64,000 bases of DNA, taken from NCBI GenBank assembly GCA_030268105.1, contig BSDZ01000031.1, positions 744,001-808,000 of the forward strand. Direction: 5' to 3'. Numbering within the stretch: position 1 is the first letter of the stretch; every line of letters begins with the position of its first letter. The translations under genes and the position numbers were made by a program. The DNA comes from Volvox africanus. Taxonomy: Eukaryota > Chlorophyta > Chlorophyceae > Chlamydomonadales > Volvocaceae. Below are positions 37,601-48,700 of the stretch, in pieces. The notes below the pieces were generated by a model. It saw only the letters and a program-made list of their open reading frames with translations, was not told the origin of the DNA and searched no databases.

Positions 37601-40600
37601 CTTCAGATGAAGACAGGATCACAGCCTGTCAGTTTGCTGACGATGCAGAAGTGGCCCTTGAAGGAGAGGAATCCGTGCCAGCCTTCCTTGAAGCCATGGA
37701 TACGTTTGCCCGGGCATCAGGTCAACGCCTGAACCTGGATAAGATGGAACTCCTACCCATAGGGGCTGTGGACGACCACCGTCAGGGAAGCACAATAAAT
37801 GGCCTGAAGGTGGTCACCACTGCGACAGCCCTTAACTTGCCAATGGACAACCAAGTGCAGCCGTCCCAACCAGACTGGCCTGAGATGCTAGCACTGGCCT
37901 ACACGAGGATGCAACGCCTAGCCCACTATCCGCTCTCTGCCTTTGGTCGGGCTGCAGCAGTCTCAAGCTATTGCCTGCAAACAGTCACTTGGCATATGGA
38001 GCATGGTGGACCACCTCCAGATACCACTCTGACCTACATTGAACGCTTAGCTGCTCGCCTTGTAGATTGGCAACAGGGCCCAGAAGACCAGGGCCAGCGC
38101 TTCACTGGAGTACCTAGCAGACTCTTGGTGGGACACCCATCAACTGGTGGTTTTGGCCTACTGCCCCTCAGGCAACACATTCGGGCAAGACAAGCCATGT
38201 GGGCAGTGCGATTCATCCGAGGGGCCCTGATGGCCAGGAGTGAGGGAGAGAGGGTAACGCTTATGGACACGGCGATGAATACAGTTGCTGAAGAAGAGGA
38301 AGAGCCTGCTACTAGTAGTAATGTTCGAAGCCTCCACCCCTGGATCCGGACCCTGGCCACCTACCTGGAGATCACCCATCCGGCCTTTAAACCTTGGGCC
38401 CTTACCACTGCCCAGGCAACTGGGCCCTGGCTGGGTGGAGAGACCTTGCCTGAGGATATCAGCCGAATTGTAGGGGCCTTAGGGCACCTCCCACCACTAG
38501 AAGATGTCAGCAACCCACCTTTAGCCCCTGGAGACTGGTGCTGGGCGGCTGCTCTCTGGGGAAATCCTTTGCTGCCCAACAATTCGGACAATGGGGGAAG
38601 TATCAATGGTAACAACCACCGCCCAGGCCTGGAAACCCGTCACCCACTGATGGCTTCATGCAGAAAACTGCTCACAGTTGGGGACCTGGTAAGGGTGTAC
38701 GACATGCTGGAGCATGACCAAATGCCCCTCCCTCAGTACATGACCTGGCTAGACTGGACCCAACAGTTTCTAGACCCCTCAGCTAGCCCCACCCAACTGC
38801 GAGACAAGGAGTCTACCCGTATGGCTCTCTCGGCTCTATGCAACGATATCAGCCCGGCATGGATAGCAGCAGCACGGGAGGTAGTCAACCGCTTACAACC
38901 CCAACAGCCGGACAGGGTAGAGGACAGAATGCAGCAGCAGATGCCAGCACCACCAGACCGCACCACAGTCATGGCCATGATCGTCAGGCGTTTGGGCTGG
39001 AGATTGCCAGGGGACTCAGGTATAGTGCCTCTCTACAACCTCACGGTAAGCCAAGCTACTCAGCTGCAAGGGGTTTCAACAGCGGAGGAGCGATTGGAGC
39101 TCTTGTCAGCTTTTGTGCAGGAGGCGCAAGGGATGCCAACAGACGGACCAACTCCTCCCTGTCCTGTCACTGACCTCCAGCGCTTTCAGGCAACCCTAGA
39201 CAGGCTGTGGACAGCAGTTCGGTGGGAAAATAAAAACAAAGAGACGCTGTGGCGTTTGGTGGTCGATGGGATACCCATGCCTGGCAACACACATCTTTCC
39301 AGGGTGCCCATCAAACCATGTGGGTGTGGCAGCTATGGAGCTGATACTGATCAACCTTGCTCCCCACGCCTGCACCACTTCTGGGAGTGCCCTATAGCCA
39401 AGGCGGTGCGAGAACAGATCGACAGACATTTGCCATTACCGACATCAGCCACCATTGAAGGGGGCATGACCAGGCAACAGCTATGGCTTGTCCAAGCACC
39501 TCCCGGTTGCGAGCAGGCCCCATGGGATGTGATAGCTTTGGCAGCCTTATCTTCTATGGAATATGGCAGGCACTGTCTCCGGGCGGCAACCAGGGAACAC
39601 AGGCCACAGGGGCCTTCTATCCACGGACGGCAGCAGCAACAACAGATCCACACAGCAGAGCAGGGACCTCGTCAACGGGCTATTACTGACTTCTTCAACC
39701 GTTCAGGAGGGTTCCCTCAAGAGGAAGAGGAAGATGCCAACACCCATCCAATCATCTCTACGACACAGCCAGCAATGGACACTCCAACACAAACAGCAGC
39801 CTCACCTCTGGACCGTGCACGGGCCCGTACAGTTGCAGACTTTTGGGCACGCTTGCATTCTTTTGCAGCGTTGGGAATACCTCACTATGGCTGGGATCAA
39901 GTGGGACCACAACATCCCATCCTAGCCATAGTTGGCACGCAAATGCGGTGTGCAGTTCCGGTTGACATCACCGACCATGGAGCAGCAAGAACAGAGCAGG
40001 GGCTTTAGGGCAGGAGTTTTGAGGAGGAGGTTCTGTGGGAGGAAAGGGGGAGAGTGAGGGAGGTAGAGACAAGGAGAGGGCGGTCTAGTTCTCGAGGAGG
40101 GGAAGGGAGAGGGTGGAGGGTTTCGTGGCTAGAGGTTCCTGTGTCCAGGCTTCGGGTCCTTAGGGTTTTAGGGGGGGTCAGCGAGAGAGGTCTTTCCTTT
40201 TTGTGCAGTTCAGGTGTCTGCGGGGCCAGCTTTGGGTGGGGCCGGAAGGCTTTCTAGGGGGGCGCCAGTTTGGCTTGTCATCCCCCCCTCCGCCTCTTGT
40301 TGGGTTCTTCCGGCTTGGCTGTGTAAGGGTGTGCTTTCCTGCTGGTGTTTCTCCTCTGAGGGGATCTGTGTGTGTCTGTCAGGCTCTTGCCAGGTCAGTT
40401 TCGGGTAAGAGGAGAGGTTTCCCCGTCCTTTGAGCAGCTAGGTGTCCCCCGTTTTCTGTTGGGCCTTTCTGTGGTTTCTTGGTGGCCCTGAGTGCTCTGT
40501 CAGTGGCCAGGCGAGAGCCTGTGAGGGCTCGCTGGCCCTAGTGAGAGGGGTAGCACGTGGCAGGACAGACAGACAAAGCCACGTGTTCCTCCCCTGCGCT

Positions 40601-43593
40601 GTGGATCGGTCCGGTCAGGACCCCCGGTGCTCGTCTTTGAAGGGCGAGTCGCCCACAGTGTAACACCCATACATACATATATATATATATACACATATAC
40701 ATAGGAGAGTGTGTGTATATGTACCCCGCAATCCAGTTTGTTCCCCCCTCCACAGTTCCCGATGCCTCGGTCTGGGTATCGACTCGCGTTACGTTTCTTG
40801 GGGGTTTCAGGTTCAAGACCTCTTCCACTTCCCGTTATCTGTTCTATCTCGCCGTACCGTCTGGCCAGGTCCTTTAAATACCCGGTGCGTGCGTGTGTAC
40901 TTCCCCCTTCGCTCTCAGGCCTCCTATCCCGGAGAGGTGGTATGGCTGGTGGGCGTACTGCTGTTCTTCCTGCTGGTACGGCAAACGACCGGGTACAGCA
41001 GAGTACCATATGTCGGTATGTCTTAGCTAAGTTCGGTCGATCATGCGGTTTTAACCTCACGAGGTCTGGTGGAGGCTTCGACTGATCTTTACCGCAGCAC
41101 TATTACCAGCACCAGACTACCAACACCAATTTCATCACGGTGATGATTAGCAATTCACATTTTATGGTAACAGCACCAGGTATTCCTGGTGCTGTCCATT
41201 CGTATTCCCTCCCCCCCGCACTCTGACTCCGACCCCGGCCAACTCCGCCCCACACCCGCCATGCCCCGCTTGCCATGCCCCTCTCATCCCCCTCTGCCCC
41301 CCTCAGGCTGCTCGTGCCGTCAGTGTCATCCCCCTCAGCATGCTGCACAATCTTTACACCCCCCGCCACCAGAGACTGAGCGGCAGGGACATGATGATCA
41401 TCTGGTGGGTTCAGACTCCGGTGCAAAACAACCGAGGCTCACGGCCCTCTTTCCTCCCCTCCCACACTTCCGATCTCCGCCCGGGCTGCTTTAGTCGGTG
41501 CGGGGGGCGTGCACAAGGCAACAGGGCGTGCAGGGCATCATCCCCTCCTGGGAGAGGGGAAGAGGGGGAATCTGAAGACCGCACCTGGTTCAGGTTCCTG
41601 CAGCTCCCTCACCTCTGCAGTAGGCAGCAGGCAGCGTAACTTCTTGATTTGGCCCCCTCCCCTCCCTCCCCCAAACCCGTGTGGGCTTTGGGTTTTAGCC
41701 GTTTTAGTCGCAAACCCGTCACCCCTGCAAAGAGGTTGTCATGGTGTCTGAGGTTCACTTCGTGGCAGACCATCATCTAGCGCAGACCATCATTTAGCGC
41801 AGACGGAGACGGAGAGGACAAGAACCGTCGTGACCTTCCCTGGCTAGCGTTGTTCCTCTTCCTCCTCTAACATTCCCAACAGCCGTCCGCAATGGGCTCC
41901 GAGCTGTGCTACCACTGACCTGTGGGTCCTTGCAGGTGGTCGGGCCTTATGCGGGGCGCCGTGTCTGTGGCGTTGGTGTACCTCAATTTCGACACACTGG
42001 ACGGATCGCTTCCGTTGGAAGACGCGATCATAACGCCCCACAGAGCATCCGCCAGTGGCGGCACAGGCGGCAGCAGCCGCCGCCGCCGCCGCCGCGCCCG
42101 AGGGCTGCTGCAAATGGTCGCGACGGACAGAGTTTCTAATACATCGGCCGCCTCCACCTCCGACCCCGCCGCCTCCGCTGCCTTGGCCTTGGCGGCAGCG
42201 CTGGTAGAGGCCGATGAGCAGAGTGCCCGGCAGCATGCAACTTTGATTGTGTCGACATTACTGGCAGTCGTTGCCAGTGTACTCGTGGTCAGCACACTGA
42301 CGAAGCCTGTACTGCAGGTTCGTAGACTTCTCAAGAATGGACTGATCACCGCCTGAACGCACCGCCACTGCCACCGCCACCGCCACCGCCTTCGTCACCG
42401 CCTGAACTGGTCCTGTGGCTCTGTTTCAATTCTGCAATGCGCGTCTTTCGGCTCTATAGCGTGTTCGCTGCTCCACCGGTAGCGGGGTCATCCACCTGGT
42501 GGTGGTGGTCCTGGTCAGGATCCGCCATCAAGTCCATTGACGAAAGCCCCTATCCCGCGTGTCCATAACGCACACAGGCTGCCCTGGAGGCAGATCCGAG
42601 GAAGTCCCCCCTCAAGGTCAGGGTGCTGTGGGGTGCCATGTTGGGCAGGGACTGTCCAACGTATGAAGTGGGTCATCATAGAGCTTTGGATTAGGGGTGA
42701 GGCGTAATGAACCCCCAAGTGTGTGGTTTTAGAACCCCCTATGGCTGCATTCATGACCAGCACAGTAACTTAGTATCTTGTCAGTTTAGATACCTTGCAA
42801 CCTGAAAATTGCAGCTGTTGGTTTCAGATTGATTTGCAATTGTGGATTTTTTCCCTTTCCCTTTCCTTGAGCCTCACGCACGCAGGTGCTCAGTGAGGCC
42901 CTATGCGACCCATGGGTCGACGCCACGTGGCGCCTCAGGGTCGCGCTTGGTCGCTCGTACCGCCGCTGGATGAGCACAGCTGGCGGCGCCTCGAGCTCTG
43001 CCAACGGCGAGATGGCCCATGAGGGCGTCGGTACACACGGCGGTGGTGGCGTTGCTGCAGGGTCCGGCATTCGTCGCGGCTTGTCCTCCATTCACACGAT
43101 TCCGATGGCGAGCGTAGGTCAGGGTGTCGCTGCGGATCTTCTGGCGCGGGGCCAGTCAGCTCCCAACGTCAGCGGTGCCGTCGCCGCTGCACACAAGGCA
43201 TGGAGTCCTGCACTGGCAGCGGGGACGGCGTTGCCCGGGGCGGCCGCTGTCTCTGATGACTTTTCCCCAACCGCCGCTGCGTCAGCGTCAGCGGCGCGCT
43301 CCAGAGGGGCTAGCCTGCAGCAGCGCAGCGCCACCACCGCTGCAGCTGCGGCGGCGCTGGCCGACAGGCCGGGTCCTGGCTCGTCAAACCACACAACCAC
43401 GTCGGCTGCGACATCGACGACGGCTGTGTCGGGAGTCTGTATCATCAGCCCCTCACCTTCTCCGGGTCCCGCTCACTTGCAGTACAAAGCCGGCCATGAG
43501 GGAGATCGTGGTGCCGGATTGTCGCCGACCGGAAGCCACGGCGCGACGACCACGGCGTGCGATATCAGAGGGCACGGTACGGATGCTACGTAG
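32370..43593 (+). CDS. NHX: Na+/H+ exchanger, NHX type
   Basis: A membrane antiporter that swaps Na+ or K+ for H+. Exons: 32370-32427 (tentative first exon), 32553-32610, 32988-33125, 33895-33978, 34265-34355, 34804-35048, 35479-35575, 35921-36505, 40919-40975, 41307-41404, 41936-42317, 42886-43593 (TAG). Phases agree throughout, about 865 residues. Family motifs: 'YLNESGTACLLGLVAGM', 'LLPPVIFYAGLS' (amiloride-site region of NHE/NHX proteins), 'VFAATDSVAVLGLLD', 'FGEGIVNDATSVVLLGAL' with the Asp and Asn-Asp of the ion site, 'LSYVAEGLIFVYLGMD', and 'WWSGLMRGAVSVAL'. Odd points: a 100-residue Gly/Ala-rich loop inside exon 35921-36505, an Arg6 run plus Ser/Ala loop in exon 41936-42317, and a long low-complexity C-terminus. 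The intron 36506-40918 carries a LINE. The donor at 32611 appears to be GC rather than GT. Confidence 0.93.
34602..34641. repeat. (TA)n microsatellite
   Basis: Twenty TA units in the NHX intron 34356-34803. Confidence 0.95.
35598..35759. repeat. (CCTCA)n array with a 25-26-base super-repeat
   Basis: Runs of four cctca units are separated by a variant 'cctcaacctac' step, so the array has a higher unit of about 26 bases repeated five to six times. It sits in the NHX intron 35576-35920. Confidence 0.92.
36690..36770. repeat. ATAC/TATG microsatellite at 5' side of the LINE
   Basis: About 75 bases of tatgtata/tatacata units directly before the reverse-transcriptase reading frame. A very similar tract follows the element at 40668-40715. 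Confidence 0.85.
36771..40667 (+). mobile_element. 5'-truncated LINE (non-LTR retrotransposon) inside an NHX intron
   Basis: The element holds an intact reverse-transcriptase frame (stop at 40006-40008) and about 660 bases of G-rich 3'UTR. It lies wholly inside the NHX intron 36506-40918 on the same strand. The endonuclease half of a full LINE is missing: the frame opens straight into the pre-RT segment, next to an AT microsatellite. Both ends abut similar TA/ATAC repeats, so target-site duplications cannot be read with certainty. The uninterrupted frame of about 1,080 codons suggests recent insertion. Confidence 0.85.
36778..40008 (+). CDS. LINE reverse transcriptase with C-terminal zf-RVT domain
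   Basis: Reverse transcriptase copying its own RNA at the insertion site. In order: 'PGKAPGWDGIPTDLYRKFW' (RT entry block, about 36930), 'GDPKQPGNYRPITLLCSDY', 'LAFLDLAKAYDTVDRNFL' (motif A with its catalytic Asp, about 37320), 'GVRQGCPLAPQLYLFV' (motif B, about 37500), and 'CQFADDAEVALEG' (motif C with the catalytic Asp pair, about 37630). A zinc-finger region of the zf-RVT type with 'CGCGSY', then 'LHHFWECPIA', lies at about 39320-39400. A Gln-rich stretch follows. No start codon can be chosen, because the frame runs in from the microsatellite. No stop or frameshift interrupts the domains. Confidence 0.9.
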   Translation, partial: VCRAPDFTTPEDRQSVLTQLAAANIRLPEEADEVVGSPTIAVSELGFALKKSQPGKAPGWDGIPTDLYRKFWPEIGHTMAALFTAIGKTGQVPTGFLDGIIKVLYKKGDPKQPGNYRPITLLCSDYRLLAKVLVNRLGPALGRIISPEQSAFLPKRLIGASVLFLRHLPHLLRKLNRQGLLAFLDLAKAYDTVDRNFLMGAMEAMGAGPQLCSWTRILLSNTRARTMMNGFKSRLVKMEAGVRQGCPLAPQLYLFVAQALFSWLKSQEIGLRLLPSDEDRITACQFADDAEVALEGEESVPAFLEAMDTFARASGQRLNLDKMELLPIGAVDDHRQGSTINGLKVVTTATALNLPMDNQVQPSQPDWPEMLALAYTRMQRLAHYPLSAFGRAAAVSSYCLQTVTWHMEHGGPPPDTTLTYIERLAARLVDWQQGPEDQGQRFTGVPSRLLVGHPSTGGFGLLPLRQHIRARQAMWAVRFIRGALMARSEGERVTLMDTAMNTVAEEEEEPATSSNVRSLHPWIRTLATYLEITHPAFKPWALTTAQATGPWLGGETLPEDISRIVGALGHLPPLEDVSNPPLAPGDWCWAAALWGNPLLPNNSDNGGSINGNNHRPGLETRHPLMASCRKLLTVGDLVRVYDMLEHDQMPLPQYMTWLDWTQQFLDPSASPTQLRDKESTRMALSALCNDISPAWIAAAREVVNRLQPQQPDRVEDRMQQQMPAPPDRTTVMAMIVRRLGWRLPGDSGIVPLYNLTVSQATQLQGVSTAEERLELLSAFVQEAQGMPTDGPTPPCPVTDLQRFQATLDRLWTAVRWENKNKETLWRLVVDGIPMPGNTHLSRVPIKPCGCGSYGADTDQPCSPRLHHFWECPIAKAVREQIDRHLPLPTSATIEGGMTRQQLWLVQAPPGCEQAPWDVIALAALSSMEYGRHCLRAATREHRPQGPSIHGRQQQQQIHTAEQGPRQRAITDFFNRSGGFPQEEEEDANTHPIISTTQPAMDTPTQTAASPLDRARARTVADFWARLHSFAALGIPHYGWDQVGPQHPILAIVGTQMRCAVPVDITDHGAARTEQGL
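40668..40715. repeat. ATAC/TA microsatellite at 3' side of the LINE
   Basis: Runs of catacata, tatatata and acatatac follow the G-rich 3' part of the LINE. They may be the element's tail or the pre-existing target tract. Confidence 0.8.
41170..41195. repeat. perfect 11-bp inverted repeat with 4-base loop
   Basis: Arms acagcaccagg and cctggtgctgt around tatt, in the NHX intron 40976-41306. It could form a hairpin in the pre-mRNA. No function is known. Confidence 0.85.
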
Positions 43594-45747
43594 CTCGTTC
43601 GTAGGTGGCCCGTTTGACGTGCTATGAGAAATGAAATTCCTTTTCGTCCCAGTGTTATCACATCGCTCTATACCGCTACGCAGCTCTCTCCCCGGCTATT
43701 TCTGCTATGCAGAAGCAGGTGTAGGTGAGGCCGGGCGCGATCGCGCGAAGCCAGTGCGAGCTGGCGGTCTCGCCAGTGGCCGGAGGGCCGATGGCGCGCG
43801 GGCCGAGGAGTCGGAAGAGAGCCTGGACGTTAGGTCCGATGGCGACATCGCTTGCGGCAGCAGCGAGGGAATCAGGCTTCGGCAAAGCGGGCCTGCGTGA
43901 CGAGGAGGATACCAAAAGGCCCCCAAACCCACATTTTTTAATTGACTGACGTCCAGGAGGCGGAGGCGCAAACTGTGTCTGAGAAACTGAGGTGTCCAAA
44001 AGTCAAGTGAGTGTATCCATGGCAGGGTGTGCATGTGTGTACGTGGAGTTTGTATGTCTGCACGAGTGTTGGTTGCATGAGCTGCAAAGAGGCAGTAGAA
44101 AGCGTCCGTTGGAGTGACTTAGCTGCTGTAAAAGCACCGGTGGATGTGCCTGTATGCACATCTGTAAAGAGTCGAACTTTAAGTCGCAGGTCCAGGGCAC
44201 TAGGCGTCAAACAAAAGACCTCCTGTCAAAGGGGACTCTCCCCCCGATTTTGTTGATAGATTCGTTACACTGCCCTAAATGGACTTGGATTTTGTTCATG
44301 GGTACGTGGTGTGCGCTGTGTAGCGAGCGTTAATCCTACTCCTTAGCAGGAAACTGTAGCGTGCATGGGCGGGGTCGGAGAGAAAGTCAGCTCGGCAGGC
44401 AGGCAGGTGTGAGTTGTTGAGGCAGGAAAAGCACCGCAGAAATGAGTGAATCATAATGCCCAATTTGCTTCAAACACGCAACTTGATGCCAATCTCAATA
44501 AGAAAAGTGTGATTCGCGGTGATGTGGTGGAGAGCATCGCAGGATATGTGTTGTGTCACCGAGTGGGTAGTTACCTTCAGTGTTCAGTCTCGAGGGAGGG
44601 AGCTGAGCCACCATAAAGTTGTTGATCGTATCGTGCGTCTGCATTTTTGTTGCGGGTCTGTTTCAGCATGTCGTACGTTCTTACCGTGTATAATTCATGA
44701 GACTGTCCCGGTGGGCCAGCAGCAGCACCATGCGGGCTCAGCTGATAGGCAATGCCGCAGAGCTTTCTGGTTTTCCTCACCTGACCATATTTGACCTCCA
44801 CCCGCGACGTAGCACCCGGGGCACAGAGCCATCAGAGGCAAGCGCCTTAGCCGACAAGATTGAAGCTTCTTCCACCTCGACCCCCCGACCTCATTCCGTT
44901 CAGCAACTCCCCATATCTGCGGGGAGCTCAGACTCGCCGCCGAGAGCAACACAGCAGTCTACGGAACGAACCTAGGGTGCCCCACCCCGGGTGCGGCTTG
45001 AAGCCAAGAACCCCTAAAGCTCATTCGAATGCCGCCGAGCCCCATCCGGTTGGGATTCCATCCAATGGAATGCCTGGAAGCAACGACAAGCCTCTCATTC
45101 CTTTACCCCTGACCAAAGAGACCGCATTCGATGGAATTTCCTCGTCACGTACGTGAACGCGTGCATTCTTCCTGCCATGGCCCATGAGAACTTGACAACC
45201 AAACCACGTGCCACAGACACGTCCTTTTCCAGAACGTGCAAACCCGCCAATGCAAGTCCGCTGCAGGAGTGCGTAGATTATTCATCTTCGCCAAAAGAGA
45301 CCGATCCGACACGCACCCATAAATTTGGCACCATACGTAGCACACACTGTACAAGGCCGCCCTCCGCACAAAAGTGTGCAGCCACCTCCTCCCTACACAC
45401 GCCTCATCAATACCTGCGAACTAGCTGGCTGGCTAACTGACATTTAGAACTGGCATTGCCTGGGAAGCATACACCATATATAACCTGCACACTAATGCAC
45501 TCTAAATATCCGCCTCACCCAGCACCTATTCTATCCTTCCATGCACCCACACAAATGATGTGAGAGGCCGGCAGCACCAAGAAGACACCCGCGATGGATC
45601 AGAAAAGCTATTTTGTTGCCATTGACTCCCACCGCTCACAACTGAAATTCACTGCGTCATCCATGCTTTACCAAGAACCCGGATCATGAAACAACAGGAG
45701 GGCCTCGGCTGCGGCGAGGGGCACCCTCATGCCGCCATCATGGGCCA
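43594..45747. other. spacer between convergent NHX and poly(A) polymerase genes
   Basis: Contains a possible NHX poly(A) signal (TGTAA, 44127-44131). Several open frames of 70 to 100 codons lie on both strands (for example plus 43725-43949 and 44697-44975) with Arg/Ser/Pro-rich content and no family match. I cannot say whether any is real. Confidence 0.4.
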
Positions 45748-48700
45748 TTATTTTATTTCCTGCGACCGAGCGCGTTTTCCCAGTTGCGCGCCGTTGGCAG
45801 GCGGAGCGTATTCCTGGACATATTCCTCGTCGTCTTCGTCTGGCACGGGCGAAATAAGCGGCGCCAAGATATTAGCATTCCACGGCAAGTCCTTGTCCTT
45901 CCGCCGAACCCAGGCGCTCAGGTAAGTATCTGCACCGGCAATCACGAGGACGAGCAGACCCACCGTCGCTCAGCGGCACCCACATTATCGGCTCAAGATC
46001 TCCTCACCATCACCAGGCTGGTGGCACCAAACCACGACCCACATGTTCTAAGTTTATGGCCTTCAGTAAGAGCCATTAGTTCGTGGTATGCAGGTGCTAA
46101 CAACCTTTCCAGGGAGGCCGAAACGCAGAGGCTGTTAGGTATCCGTCTTGGTTCTCAATGACGGCGCCCGCCTCTATTGGTGCTTGGGCCGCCGCCCCGG
46201 TAACCGGTGTCCGCTCCCTCACCTGCCCGAGCGAAGGCGTTAAGCACTTCCTGGCTGCGGAAGGTACCTTCGGTTACATTCCGGCCTTGGGCGAAGTATG
46301 ACAAAAGCAGGAGGAAATGGGGATTGGATTAATGGGATGGAAACGGGAACGAGACCCTTGGCATGTAACATGGATATTACACGGTATATCGGTATGTGGA
46401 CACGTGATGGCGGACGAAAGGGTAAAGGCACGTCTTGTATGCACATGTTGCGCAACAACTCCTCCCCCCGGGACCCTCACCGGTGAGTGGGTCGATGGTG
46501 GTGATGCGGTCCCATTGCCACGTGTCCCCTCCCATCAGCATCTGGCGAGGGATTAGGCCTCCCTGGCCCACGGATACCGCCATAGTTGCCACGTCGAAAG
46601 AGCGGCCGTAACGGCGGAAAAGGGAATGCAGCAGCGTCCCTAGGTCTGTGGTATCGGAGCCGCGACGGCACTCCTCCTGCAAGAATAGTTAGGCAGGCGG
46701 CACGTGCGACGTCATATCAGACGATGCCATAGAACTGCGACATAACACGAATGGTTGTGAGGCCATGAAGGTCAAGGCATCTAAGCGAAGACCAGGGTGG
46801 CCGCTGGGCGACACCTATGTAAACACACTTGTGTATATGTATATGTGCATGTGTGAGCACGTGCGTTTGTATGTCGCCCCATTCCCACCCACCATGAGGT
46901 GCGCCATGACCATATAGGTGAGTCCGTAGCTACTGATGCCCCCCTTGGCCACCTCCCCTAGGTCCTGTTCCCGCATGTAGCTTTTCAGCACCAGCACCAA
47001 AGGCCGAAGCGCGGGGAAGGCGGACACCTGTGAACCGCAGGGGGGGGGCGAGGTTCAGGCGGTGAGGGCAGCGGCGGCAGCAATGCGACAAGCGGCCACC
47101 GAAGGGATAGGGAACCGGCGCCTGTGCAACAGGAGGGGCTCCGGACCACCGCCAGTTCGCTCAGGACGTTGGCCTCACGGTGGTCTCATTGAACCTTGTT
47201 GACGGAGAGCACTGTGCGTCAAGACCATCCCGGGCACCTAGGTCGGAGGCGCCGTTGTCTTCCCTCCGTTCGAAGCAGCGCCAATCTGCTTGCCAGCTAT
47301 TTCAATGGCAAAGGCGGCTCTCCTTCAGGGAGGGGCCCGCAGGGCCTTACAGAGACCCTCGACGTACCCTCCTACTTGTGGGCTCCTGGATGATCAAGTT
47401 CGTTGTGATCCCATTGCCCATCCTGTGACCTGCCTTTCATGTCTGCTAAACATACGCAGCGGCTGTGCTGCTGCGCGCGGTGCGTTTCAGCCCACCTGTT
47501 GCCGTATATACTCAGCCGCCTTGGGCCCACTCATGCCCGCTACGGAGATGTCTACGGAGACGCCGCGGGAGGTGCTGATCTTGAGGATCGGCACCCGGGC
47601 GTGCTTGATCGCGATGAGCTTTGAAATGCTCAGCCAGGAGCGCAGGTGCGGGGTGAGCCGATCGAGCAGTCGTGCGACCTGGGTATGGGGCGCAAGCGGA
47701 AGAATAGAACCCGGGGTGCGGATGTTTTGAGCTTTAGTGCGCCTTTAGGCGACGGGGTTGAGCCTCGTTAATAATCAATTACAATGACAAGTAGTGTCTC
47801 GTTGCGGCTAGGCGCATGTCGTCCCTCGTCCCATCCATATTTTCGCGCTCACCCGGGGCCGCTCATCTCTGTTGTAGAAGCCCAGGGCGGCCGAGGGCTC
47901 TACCATGCCGACCAGCACCACGTCAATGTCTGAAGACTTGGTCCCTAGACCGCACCTGTGGAGCACGTGGTGGTGACGTATAGACTATACCCCAAGAGGC
48001 CCGTTTTAGGACAGAAAAGAGATATGAGGGGGGGCGGAGAGGTACTTTCACGCACGCGCATTGGATAGTGCTTGTATTTTTCTTGTTCGCGCTCGTGCGC
48101 ATGTGTGTGCGCCCGTATGTGTGTGTGTCTGTGTGTCTTTGTGTGTATAGCTCCGTCAGTCTCAGTCTGAGGAAACGGCAGGCCGGGAGCACGGGCAACG
48201 AGTGGGACAGAAGACAACACGTGGAAGAGGGCAACGGTGGCCGTCCTTCCCTCGAGAGACCATAACCCACGGAGGCAAACTTCAGGAAGCCAAATAAACT
48301 CGCCATCCCTGACTGCGTGACAACGCCATTTCTGACCCAAGCCGAGTCACGAGGAGACTTCTGGGCCGCGCGCGAGTCCCCTTATCTTTCCCTTGATTGA
48401 TGCGTCCGTTCGCTAGCCGCCTAAGATCTTAACAAGGATCTCCAAAATGGGTCAGGCAGCAACGCCAAAAAGTGCTGGGGCCTGACCCATTTCATATACT
48501 AGGTGCAACGACCCCCCGTACATGTAGCTGCCGAAGGGCTCCACGCGCAGGGTGCCCCGGTACTCGGGAAAAGCGTCCTGCGCAGCCTGCCGTACAAACT
48601 GAAGTACCTGAAGTTTTGCACGAAGGAGCGGGAAGGACGGGTAAGTGATGGCTCTACGCGACTCAAACTATTTTGACGATACCCGCGCTTGATGCCACGA

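Noticed and set aside
43676..43999. Possible gene on either strand at 43.7-44.0 kb
   Set aside because: Both strands are open with equally plausible composition and neither matches a family or joins to a neighbouring exon, so no gene is called.
47180..47730. Plus-strand frames inside the poly(A) polymerase gene
   Set aside because: They are antisense shadows. The minus strand gives a phase-consistent family match there.
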